Part shown: positions 1 through 7,298 of the stretch, piece by piece
Layout of the letters: every line of letters starts with the position of its first letter
How positions within the stretch are numbered: the first letter of the stretch is position 1
Assembly: GCA_019634245.1 (NCBI GenBank)
Contig: JAHQVR010000291.1
Location: 1 to 20,609 of the forward strand
Source: Gammaproteobacteria bacterium
GTDB lineage: Bacteria; Pseudomonadota; Gammaproteobacteria; Granulosicoccales; Granulosicoccaceae
DNA length: 20,609 nt
Direction: 5' to 3'
Program-made: the position numbers and the translations under genes
The notes under the pieces: model-generated
What the model was told of the DNA's origin: nothing
What the model saw: only the letters and a program-made list of their open reading frames with translations
Database searches by the model: none

Positions 1-196
1 AGATGTCTCATTCCACCCTAAGCTCGACCCTCAAGGCGAAGAAGTGTATGTGTTAAGTGGGGAATTGCGCGATGTCGATGGAACCTATCATGCCGGAAGC
101 TGGATCCGTAATCCTGTGCCCTTCTGGCAGGCTTGGTCGGGACAACCAGGCACAATGATATTCTATAAAAGTGGACACTTCATCGATTGTTTGTAA
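1..196 (+). CDS. C-terminal part of a ChrR-like cupin domain protein (5' end outside window)
   Basis: The frame is open from base 2 to the TAA at 194-196, giving 64 residues of a C-terminus. The pattern HPKLDPQGEEVYVLSGEL, then a D-G-x-Y-x-A-G-S-W-x-R-N-P segment, matches the second half of the ChrR-type cupin (Cupin_7). That fold occurs in anti-sigma factors such as ChrR and in stand-alone oxidative-stress cupins. The GEE and AGSW-RNP landmarks are present. The position where relatives usually carry a late metal-binding His (S-x-H-x-P) reads FWQAW instead, so metal binding may be lost; this is inference from memory of the family. queG starts 18 bases downstream, so the two may be co-transcribed. 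Whether a sigma-binding domain lies upstream cannot be seen. Confidence 0.7.
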   Translation, partial: DVSFHPKLDPQGEEVYVLSGELRDVDGTYHAGSWIRNPVPFWQAWSGQPGTMIFYKSGHFIDCL

Positions 197-214
197 GCAA
201 CCGAATCGCACAAC

Positions 215-1297
215 GTGAATTCAACCTCGGCGTTAAGCCCATCGTTGCTGGCTCAAGAAATCAAACAGACTGCCAAAGAACTTGGTTTGTCCGCCTGCGC
301 CATTACCGATACGGATTTACAAGAGGCGGAGACGCACTTGCTGAATTGGTTAAATGCAGGTTTTCATGGGGAAATGCACTACATGGAACGGCATGGCACG
401 AAGCGCAGCCGCCCCGATTCATTGGAGCCAGGCACCATTCGAATCGTCTCAGTGAGGCTCGACTACGGTCGCAAAGACATGAGCGAAGCCCATGAAGTGC
501 TGCAGAATCCTGAGCTAGGGTATGTGTCACGCTATGCGCTTGGGCGTGACTATCACAAGGTGTTGCGTAAACGCTTGCAGCAGTTAGCCGACTTTATAAA
601 AACACGTGCGGGTGAGTTTGGTTATCGGGCCTTTGTGGACAGTGCGCCGGTTTTAGAAAAAGCCTTAGCAGAAAAGGCGGGGTTGGGTTGGATTGGTAAA
701 CACAGTAATCTACTCAATGAATCAGCCGGCTCTTGGTTCTTTCTAGGTGAGTTGTATACGAATCTTGATATCGCCGTCGATCCTCCACAAGCGAACAATC
801 ATTGTGGCAGTTGCACGGCGTGTATCGACGCCTGTCCGACACAAGCGATCGTCGCACCCTTTAAAGTCGATGCTCGTCGATGTATTTCTTATCACACCAT
901 AGAGCTGCGTTCGAGCATACCGTTGGAATTTCGTAAAAGCATGGGTAATAGAATCTACGGGTGTGACGATTGCCAATTGGTGTGTCCGTTTAACAAGTTT
1001 AGTTCCGACACCACTGAAAAAGATTTTGCACCCCGCCATGGGCTCGACGCACCGAGTTTGATCGGCTTGTTCGAGTGGACTGAGGATGAATTTAAACAGC
1101 GCTTTGAAGGGTCCCCCATTCGACGTATTGGCTATGACTGTTGGATGCGCAATATTGCTGTGGCGCTGGGGAATGCGCCCACCAGCGAAGCTCTGCTCAG
1201 AGCGCTGAAGAACCGCATCAACCACCCCTCTGCGCTTGTCAGAGAGCATGTGTTGTGGGCACTGGAACAGCACTCCCAAATGCCTGTGACGCAATAA
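215..1297 (+). CDS. queG: Epoxyqueuosine reductase QueG
   Basis: QueG reduces epoxyqueuosine to queuosine in the wobble position of GUN-anticodon tRNAs, using cobalamin and two [4Fe-4S] clusters in the cytoplasm. The 360-residue product fits the family. The N-terminal cobalamin-binding part runs to about residue 185 and contains the F-V-D-S-A-P-V-L-E-K segment with the presumed catalytic Asp142. A ferredoxin-like part follows, with C197, C200, C203, C207 and C223, C250, C253, C257 giving the eight ligands for two clusters. The C-terminal ~70 residues resemble the HEAT-like tail of the family. The start is GTG at 215 with no clear Shine-Dalgarno; a TTG at 245 is the alternative. It lies 18 bases after the cupin gene. 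The common neighbours nnr and tsaE are not seen here. Confidence 0.95.
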   Translation: MNSTSALSPSLLAQEIKQTAKELGLSACAITDTDLQEAETHLLNWLNAGFHGEMHYMERHGTKRSRPDSLEPGTIRIVSVRLDYGRKDMSEAHEVLQNPELGYVSRYALGRDYHKVLRKRLQQLADFIKTRAGEFGYRAFVDSAPVLEKALAEKAGLGWIGKHSNLLNESAGSWFFLGELYTNLDIAVDPPQANNHCGSCTACIDACPTQAIVAPFKVDARRCISYHTIELRSSIPLEFRKSMGNRIYGCDDCQLVCPFNKFSSDTTEKDFAPRHGLDAPSLIGLFEWTEDEFKQRFEGSPIRRIGYDCWMRNIAVALGNAPTSEALLRALKNRINHPSALVREHVLWALEQHSQMPVTQ

Positions 1298-1418
1298 CTG
1301 TCGATTACGTCACAAGGCTGATGGTTGTGGCGTTTGGGCGCTGCGTTCAGGGCTTACTCCTTGCAGCACTAATTCGGTTGTTCGCCCTTAAGTCTCGATC
1401 CGTGGAATTGCTACCAGC

Positions 1419-4400
1419 ATGCGTGTTGTTTGCTCGTACATTCTGCAAAAAGTCGGACGGAATCGGCTGCACACACGGATCGTAGCAACCTCATTTCTTC
1501 TGTCCCTTTTTGTAGCCTGCCAGTCATTGGCTGACGACGTGTTTATCTACTCGTCTAATACGTCGATCCGTGGGATCAACATATCTCTCAACACAGAAAA
1601 TTTCTTAACCTCTTCACCATTTGCCACTGGGCTAAACGCCGTTGCCACCAACACGACCAACGGGTTGGTCTACTACGGCTCGGGAACCACGGTGTATCGA
1701 TGGAACCCAGCTTTGGGTGGGGGTGCAGCGGCGCATCAAATCATGAACAACTTTGCCACTGGCCCCGTCACGGCACCGATACAGAACATCAACAGTACGT
1801 CAGGTTCTTATCTTGACGGTAAATATTACGTCGGCTCTGAAGCCAGCAATGGTTACATCGAAGACCTGTATGAGCTTCAACTCTCAGCAGACGGTCGACA
1901 AGTATTATCCGCAACCGCCTTAAATTTGCCCGCTGCCTGTAGTTGCACAGGTGTAGAGCTTGGGGGTTTTGGTGATGTTGCTGCTTTCTACGAAGGCAGT
2001 GATGTTGTTCTGTTCGCCTCCACGGGTGCGTTATCGGCTGCAAGCACGATGGCCGGACGCTGGAAGCTCAACGTTACACAAGGCACGTTCACGTTTTTGT
2101 CACCCGGCAACGGTGGTCAGATGAGTAACAGCACCACAGGAGCCTTGTATTCAAATTTGGGAAACGACATTCGCACCATTGATAAAGTCACCGGCATTAT
2201 GAGTGGCACAACGTTGTTCACGACAAGCGAAGCGATCTACGATTTCTCCAGTGGCTACGCAATTGATTTTAGTGATGCGCCGGATACCTATGGTTCTGCG
2301 TTCCATGTAATAAGCGCAACTTCGGCGAATGTGTATCTCGGATCCACTCCTCCTGACAACGAAGCAGGCCCGTTAAATAGCACATCGGGCAGCGTGGACG
2401 TTCTAGGCGATGACAACACAGGCATCGACGATGAAGATGCTGTGAATAGTTTGCCCGACATTCAATCAGGTGATGGTAGCTACAGCATCTCGACAAGCTG
2501 CACCGCAGGCACACCGGTGAGTGCGTGGATTGATTTGAATCGCAACGGTGTTTTTGACTCCGCTGAACGAAATTCCAACTACCCGGTAACCTGCGCCAAT
2601 GGAACTACTGACCTAATCTGGGACGATGTTAGCGCAGCTACGGGTGGCGATTCATTTGTGCGCATTCGCACCTCTACTGATCGGCCGTCGATAGCCGGAC
2701 CTACGGGTCGCGCCCCGGACGGTGAGGTGGAAGATCATCCGGTGACTATTTTCCAGACGATCTCAGGCGGTTCGTGCCCTGTGGGTTCCACGGCTCTAAC
2801 GTATATGGCAGAGGACCTACCACTCAACATTGGTCCCGACAGAGGCCAACACGCCTCTTCGTACATCAATGTCGCTGAGTCCGCAACCATCGTGGATGTA
2901 AACGTACTGAACGTAATTGGTACGCACACGAACATGAGAGATTTAATCATTGATTTACGGCACAACGGTTCGCTAGTTCGACTCGAACGACCCTCCTGTT
3001 CTGGAGGCGCAGTATTCAATGTAGCCTTTGATGATGAAGCAACCAGCACACCGCCCTGTCCTCCCGACGATGGCAACAGTCATTTACCTGAGCGTTCATT
3101 AAGTGCCTTCGATGGGGGCGACGCTGCCGGAGAATGGCGGTTACGCGTTCGAGATACGCGAAACTCGAACGCCGGACAGTTCACCAGCTGGGGGTTGGAG
3201 ATTTGTATACCAGATGTGATTGTAGAAAACCCTGACATCATTGTTGGTAAGGCGGCGACCGTGGTTGATCGCGAAGTCAATATCATGATTGTGGCGCGTA
3301 ATAGTGGTGATGTGGATTTAGACAATGTTCAGATTACTGATGATTTGGATGCTACCTTTGGGGCGGGCAACTATACGGTTCAAGGTTTTCCACAATTACT
3401 CAGTTCGCCTGCGGGTTACACAGCGGATGTTTCTTTTACTGGATCGGGGTCCAACACAACACTGGTGTCGGGCAATGGTGTGGTCCCGCCCGATGGCATT
3501 GTCTCTGTGATGTTTACGGTGTTGGTAGATTCAAACAATACAGCCACTCCTGAGCTGTATAACAACCAGGCGATTGGATCGGCGTTAAGCCCACAGAATA
3601 ACGCGGTCACTGATGCTTCAGGGCCTGGGCTCGACACTAGCACGGATACCGATGCGCCCACGGTGATTTCCATGGAGCCATCACCGGTTGCGCTTAGTGG
3701 TCATGTGTTTTATGACACATCGACTAGTTTTAACACCTCTCATGATGGGGTGTTCGATGCTGCGGAAGCAGCGCAGGCCGATCGCCTACTCAACCTCTTT
3801 GACGCCAATAGCAACGTGCTATTAGCCACCGTAATAACCAATGGTGAAGGTCTGTGGCGAACAACACTCGATGCCAGTTATGCCAATCAACCAATTCGAG
3901 TGCAATTGGTGGATGAGCCCGGGACCTATACGATTAGTGAGGCGCCTGCTTATACCACTGGCTCGATCAACGATGGCGTACTCATTGTCGTGCCGCAAAT
4001 AGGGGTTGAGCTTACGGATATAGACATCGGTGTCATAACTTCTCCATTGCTCACGCCCAACCAATCCACGTCGGCGACCGCGGGCAGCGTTATTCGGTTT
4101 GCACATACTTATGTGGCTCCGTCTCATGGATCGATCACGGCTGCGGTCAACAGCCAGGAAAATCCAGGATCGCCAGTCTGGCCCCAACGTTTGGTGCTTG
4201 ATGCTAATTGCAACGGTAATATTGATGTAGCAGAAATGGAAATGACCGGGACTGAAACAGTAATTCCAGAACAAACGGTATGTTTTATTGTTGATGTGTT
4301 TGTGCCGAGCAATGTTGCTGTGGGGGCAACTTTAGGCGCTGATTTAACGGTTAACTACATTGCGGCTGATCCAGCGGCGATTGGTCATGGGTTTACCGCC

Positions 4401-4769
4401 ATTATTGGCAACCTGGATAATGTTACAGCGACTGCATCAGACGAAGGGCAACTAGAGTTGGTAAAAACGGTGCGTAATGCCAGTGATGGAGAAGTTCCTT
4501 CCGTGAGTAATGCTGCCGCACCGGGTGAAACCCTGGAATACATAATTACCTATACCAACACCGGCAGTGGTTCCATTAGCGATTTGATGATCAACGATAC
4601 AGCACCGGCGTATACCAGTGTGCAGGCCGGTACAGTGCAGTGCGCGAATACGCCGAGTTCAGTGTCATGCACTCCGGCGATTAACGGTGACGACGTAGAG
4701 TGGGAATTTAGCGGTTCACTCGGTGCTGGTGAATCAGGGCAAGTGCGCTATAGCGTACTGGTGGAGTAA
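1419..4769 (+). CDS. Large exported multidomain protein: GEVED, P domain, DUF11-like and SdrD_B-like domains
   Basis: This 1116-residue protein is probably exported or surface-associated; its function is unknown. A basic N-terminus and hydrophobic stretch (residues 21-33) form an export signal. Cleavage could be by signal peptidase I after S-L-A (residue 38) or, since LFVAC fits a lipobox, by signal peptidase II before C34. Residues ~40-280 look like a repetitive beta domain, possibly the propeller (DUF6923-like) often found in such proteins. Residues ~283-445 are a GEVED domain (DFSDAPDTYG start, DGEVEDHP end). Residues ~450-598 resemble the proprotein-convertase P domain. Then come a DUF11-like domain (~604-730), an SdrD_B-like region (~758-850) and a final DUF11 domain (~1010-1116). 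Ca-type loops lie at 372-383 and 928-939. No protease triad, LPxTG, PEP-CTERM or barrel is visible. The Shine-Dalgarno is weak. It converges on the acetyltransferase gene with a 4-base gap. Confidence 0.85.
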   Translation: MRVVCSYILQKVGRNRLHTRIVATSFLLSLFVACQSLADDVFIYSSNTSIRGINISLNTENFLTSSPFATGLNAVATNTTNGLVYYGSGTTVYRWNPALGGGAAAHQIMNNFATGPVTAPIQNINSTSGSYLDGKYYVGSEASNGYIEDLYELQLSADGRQVLSATALNLPAACSCTGVELGGFGDVAAFYEGSDVVLFASTGALSAASTMAGRWKLNVTQGTFTFLSPGNGGQMSNSTTGALYSNLGNDIRTIDKVTGIMSGTTLFTTSEAIYDFSSGYAIDFSDAPDTYGSAFHVISATSANVYLGSTPPDNEAGPLNSTSGSVDVLGDDNTGIDDEDAVNSLPDIQSGDGSYSISTSCTAGTPVSAWIDLNRNGVFDSAERNSNYPVTCANGTTDLIWDDVSAATGGDSFVRIRTSTDRPSIAGPTGRAPDGEVEDHPVTIFQTISGGSCPVGSTALTYMAEDLPLNIGPDRGQHASSYINVAESATIVDVNVLNVIGTHTNMRDLIIDLRHNGSLVRLERPSCSGGAVFNVAFDDEATSTPPCPPDDGNSHLPERSLSAFDGGDAAGEWRLRVRDTRNSNAGQFTSWGLEICIPDVIVENPDIIVGKAATVVDREVNIMIVARNSGDVDLDNVQITDDLDATFGAGNYTVQGFPQLLSSPAGYTADVSFTGSGSNTTLVSGNGVVPPDGIVSVMFTVLVDSNNTATPELYNNQAIGSALSPQNNAVTDASGPGLDTSTDTDAPTVISMEPSPVALSGHVFYDTSTSFNTSHDGVFDAAEAAQADRLLNLFDANSNVLLATVITNGEGLWRTTLDASYANQPIRVQLVDEPGTYTISEAPAYTTGSINDGVLIVVPQIGVELTDIDIGVITSPLLTPNQSTSATAGSVIRFAHTYVAPSHGSITAAVNSQENPGSPVWPQRLVLDANCNGNIDVAEMEMTGTETVIPEQTVCFIVDVFVPSNVAVGATLGADLTVNYIAADPAAIGHGFTAIIGNLDNVTATASDEGQLELVKTVRNASDGEVPSVSNAAAPGETLEYIITYTNTGSGSISDLMINDTAPAYTSVQAGTVQCANTPSSVSCTPAINGDDVEWEFSGSLGAGESGQVRYSVLVE

Positions 4770-4782
4770 TGATCTATTCCAC
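4761..4782. terminator. Possible short bidirectional hairpin at a convergent gene junction
   Basis: GTGGAGTA and TATTCCAC can pair as an 8-bp stem (one G-T wobble on the plus-strand RNA) around a 6-base loop, spanning the stop codons of both converging genes. No T-run follows on either side, so intrinsic termination is doubtful. It could act as an mRNA 3'-end stem. Confidence 0.25.
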
Positions 4783-5271
4783 TAAGGGCTTGTGCATAAA
4801 CAGCGCACCGCCATGCTCATCATCCAACTGGTAATTCTCAAATCCAAATTTTTCATAGGCGGCACACGCCGCAGCATTCCCCGACAACACCTCCAATGTG
4901 ATCTTACAGCAGCGACTGGCTCGCGCTTCGCGTTCAATAAACGCCAGAAGCTGTTGACTTAAGCCTTGACCGCGGGCCTGTTGACTGACGGCCAGATCGT
5001 GAATATTAATCAGTGGTCGACAGGCAAACGTGGATAAAGACCGAAAACAATTCGCCAGAGCCACTGGAGTATCGCCTTGATATCCCAATACGGAAAAAGC
5101 TCCGGGGGTGTTAGCCAATGCCGCCACTAAATTATCCTTACAGAAGTCACTCAGTGGTTCACTGCCTCCCATGGGGTCATTGGCATAACCATCAAGTAGT
5201 GTCACTAAGTCTTTAGCATGGTCAGCGTGACTGTAATCTGCCATAACGAAATTGGTAGTTTTTGTCGACAT
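4774..5271 (-). CDS. GNAT-family N-acetyltransferase
   Basis: The 165-residue product has the GNAT fold pattern, predicted to transfer an acetyl group from acetyl-CoA to an amine; the substrate is unknown. Beta 4 carries I-N-I-H-D-L-A-V and is followed by the acetyl-CoA pyrophosphate loop Q-A-R-G-Q-G-L-S (motif A). Later K-I-T-L-E-V-L-S-G-N and A-A-Y-E-K-F-G-F form the usual motif B region. The ATG at 5269-5271 abuts the rarA stop codon with no gap, and an AAGGA ribosome site lies inside the end of rarA, so translation is probably coupled to rarA. It is the last gene of the ftsK-lolA-rarA run. In E. coli and many relatives serS occupies this position. Confidence 0.85.
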   Translation of the reverse strand: MSTKTTNFVMADYSHADHAKDLVTLLDGYANDPMGGSEPLSDFCKDNLVAALANTPGAFSVLGYQGDTPVALANCFRSLSTFACRPLINIHDLAVSQQARGQGLSQQLLAFIEREARASRCCKITLEVLSGNAAACAAYEKFGFENYQLDDEHGGALFMHKPLVE

Positions 5272-6612
5272 CTAGCGTTCCTTTTTGGCGGCGATGTTGC
5301 GCTTGCGCAAATCGTCCAGCCGTTCTTTTATTCGAATTTCCAAACCTCGATCCACCGGCTCATAAAACCGTTGCGAACCTAACCCTTCCGGGAAATAATC
5401 AACGCCAGCGGCAAATCCATCAGCTTCATCGTGCGCATAACGATAGCCATCACCATGGCCCAACTCTTTCATTAACTTGGTGGGTGCGTTACGCAGCTCC
5501 ATCGGCACAGGCTGGGTTCCCGTTTGTTTAACAAACGCCATCGCTTCTTTGTAGGCACGATAGACTGCGTTACTTTTTGGGGCGCACGCCATGAACAGAA
5601 TCGCCTGTGCTATAGCCAACTCCCCTTCCGGGCTCCCCAGTCGTGCATAGCTATCCCAGGCAAATTGAGCAATTGAAGCTGCGCGTGGGTCAGCATTGCC
5701 GATGTCTTCGGAAGCAAACCGCACCATTCGGCGAGCTATATAGGTCGGATCACAACCGCCGTCGAGCATTCGACAATACCAATACAGCGCTGCATCGGGG
5801 TCAGACCCGCGCACCGATTTGTGTAGCGCCGAGATTTGATCAAAGAACTGATCCCCGCCTTTATCAAACTGACGAAACGAATCACGGGTAACCTCTTGCA
5901 GAACGGCTTCGTCGATGACTCGAGTGTCACCATCCTGTTTGGCGCAGTCTGCCGCCAGTTCCAACAGCATTAAGGCGTGTCGCGCATCGCCATCCGCTGT
6001 TTTTGCCAGTGCATCGCGGTGCTCATCACTCATTCGGATATTAAGGTTTGCCAGGCCGCGCGAGTCATCGGTTAACGCTCGATCGATAATGGCTCGAATA
6101 TCGTCAGGCTGGAGCGATTTAAGTACATAAACTCGCACTCGCGATAACAAGGCATTATTCAATTCAAAAGATGGGTTCTCAGTGGTAGCACCGACAAAAT
6201 ATAAGGTGCCGTCTTCTACGTGCGGCAAAAATGCGTCCTGCTGAGATTTATTAAACCGGTGCACTTCATCGACGAATAACACACTGCGTTGCCCTGTGGT
6301 AGCCAACGCCTCCTGCGCTTCGGACACTCGCTCACGTATATCCTTCACGCCTGCTAAAACGGCCGAAATACTCATAAAGCGCGCGTCGCAGTGCGTAGCA
6401 ATCATCCGCGCTAATGTGGTTTTGCCAGTTCCCGGTGGTCCCCAGAACACCATTGAATGAAGTCGGTTGTGAGTCAGGGCCTGCCGAAGTGTGCTGTCTT
6501 CACCCAGCAAATGGCTTTGCCCAAAAAATTCATCCAGCCCCTGGGGTCGCATGCGATCGGCCAACGGTCGCACCGAGTCATCGGCGGTGAAAAGCCCACC
6601 TTGGGAGTTCAT
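5272..6612 (-). CDS. rarA: Replication-associated recombination protein RarA (MgsA), AAA+ ATPase
   Basis: RarA is a clamp-loader-like AAA+ ATPase that acts at stalled replication forks and single-strand gaps. The 446-residue length is typical. The N-terminus has the conserved P-L-A-D-R-M-R-P segment (residues 16-23). Walker A GPPGTGKT is at 58-65, Walker B FVDEVHRF at 113-120, and the sensor 1 region GATTENPSF begins at 141, followed by S-R-V-R with the candidate arginine finger. The C-terminal half carries the MgsA/tetramerisation region, including RRMVRFASEDIGNADP. It follows lolA by 24 bases and its stop abuts the start of the acetyltransferase gene. This is the same lolA-rarA order as in enterobacteria and pseudomonads. 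The ATG at 6610-6612 has only a weak ribosome site. Confidence 0.96.
   Translation of the reverse strand: MNSQGGLFTADDSVRPLADRMRPQGLDEFFGQSHLLGEDSTLRQALTHNRLHSMVFWGPPGTGKTTLARMIATHCDARFMSISAVLAGVKDIRERVSEAQEALATTGQRSVLFVDEVHRFNKSQQDAFLPHVEDGTLYFVGATTENPSFELNNALLSRVRVYVLKSLQPDDIRAIIDRALTDDSRGLANLNIRMSDEHRDALAKTADGDARHALMLLELAADCAKQDGDTRVIDEAVLQEVTRDSFRQFDKGGDQFFDQISALHKSVRGSDPDAALYWYCRMLDGGCDPTYIARRMVRFASEDIGNADPRAASIAQFAWDSYARLGSPEGELAIAQAILFMACAPKSNAVYRAYKEAMAFVKQTGTQPVPMELRNAPTKLMKELGHGDGYRYAHDEADGFAAGVDYFPEGLGSQRFYEPVDRGLEIRIKERLDDLRKRNIAAKKER
5279..5283 (-). promoter_or_regulatory. Ribosome binding site of the GNAT gene inside rarA
   Basis: On the minus strand this reads AAGGA, seven bases before the ATG at 5271, and it lies within the last codons of rarA. 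It fixes the start of the acetyltransferase and suggests translational coupling. Confidence 0.6.
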
Positions 6613-6636
6613 GAATGGGGCCGAACTAGGTGTGGT

Positions 6637-7290
6637 TTACCCGCCGTCAGCTCCGATGACATCCACACCCGCCGGTGGTATGAACTCAAAGGTTGCATCG
6701 TCGATGGGAATATCGGCTTGGAAATCTGAAAAGATAATTTGTGTGGCTTGACCAAAGTTGTCTCGAAGCTCCATTGCGGCAAGGCCCGCTTCATTGAGCC
6801 CGATATACACTACTTCAAAATCGGTGTCAGTTTCCAGTGGTTTGAGTTCGACCCAGTCGATACCGTCTGATTCACCCAGAGGAGTGACCGTGAATTCATC
6901 GCTCAAAGGCTTAGTGCCCATCAACAGCACCAATGGAGACCCACTGACACGATCATCAATGTCGTTGACGGTAACTTGTTCAAGATCTTTATCGTAAAGC
7001 CAGATCCGAGCACCATCGGCGATAATTTCTTGTGCTTCTGGCTCAGCGTATTTCCAGATAAATTTTCCAGGCCGTTTAAGTAACACCGTGCCGGAGGATG
7101 ATTTCAATGGAGCTGAGTCTGCATCGTAGAGCGTTTGTTCAAAGGATGCGCTAAAGGAATTTAGGGTTTTACTGAAATGTTCTAGACGGGTGAGGACTTC
7201 TTCGTCGGCCATCGCTAGTGGTATTAAACCCAGCAACAACAGGGTAGTGCCGAGCAAGTACCGGCGACATTTAGCAGAAGTTAATTCCAT
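6637..7290 (-). CDS. lolA: Outer-membrane lipoprotein carrier protein LolA
   Basis: LolA is the periplasmic chaperone that takes lipoproteins from the LolCDE transporter to LolB at the outer membrane. The 217-residue precursor has a signal peptide with a hydrophobic core at about 12-25 and A-M-A cleavage after residue 28. The mature N-terminus contains L-N-S-F-S-A-S-F-E-Q-T, and the next strand has R-P-G-K-F-I-W-K-Y, both family hallmarks. A central L-Y-D-K-D-L-E-Q-V-T-V-N-D-I-D segment follows. The ATG at 7288-7290 lies eight bases after the ftsK stop. The ribosome site is weak, so expression is probably coupled to ftsK. Its presence implies a Gram-negative cell envelope. Confidence 0.95.
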   Translation of the reverse strand: MELTSAKCRRYLLGTTLLLLGLIPLAMADEEVLTRLEHFSKTLNSFSASFEQTLYDADSAPLKSSSGTVLLKRPGKFIWKYAEPEAQEIIADGARIWLYDKDLEQVTVNDIDDRVSGSPLVLLMGTKPLSDEFTVTPLGESDGIDWVELKPLETDTDFEVVYIGLNEAGLAAMELRDNFGQATQIIFSDFQADIPIDDATFEFIPPAGVDVIGADGG

Positions 7291-7298
7291 AGTTTTTA

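Noticed and set aside
743..1294. Minus-strand open frame of 183 codons opposite queG
   Set aside because: It is entirely inside queG, which has intact cluster cysteines. The shadow product shows no recognisable domain.
1141..1485. Plus-strand frame of 114 codons bridging queG and the large exported protein gene
   Set aside because: It overlaps both real genes in another frame, has no ribosome site and no motif. The non-coding gap itself (1298-1418) shows no convincing promoter or terminator.
3822..4274. Minus-strand frame of 150 codons opposite the large exported protein gene
   Set aside because: The plus-strand frame encodes continuous recognisable domains. The minus-strand product lacks motifs and a ribosome site.
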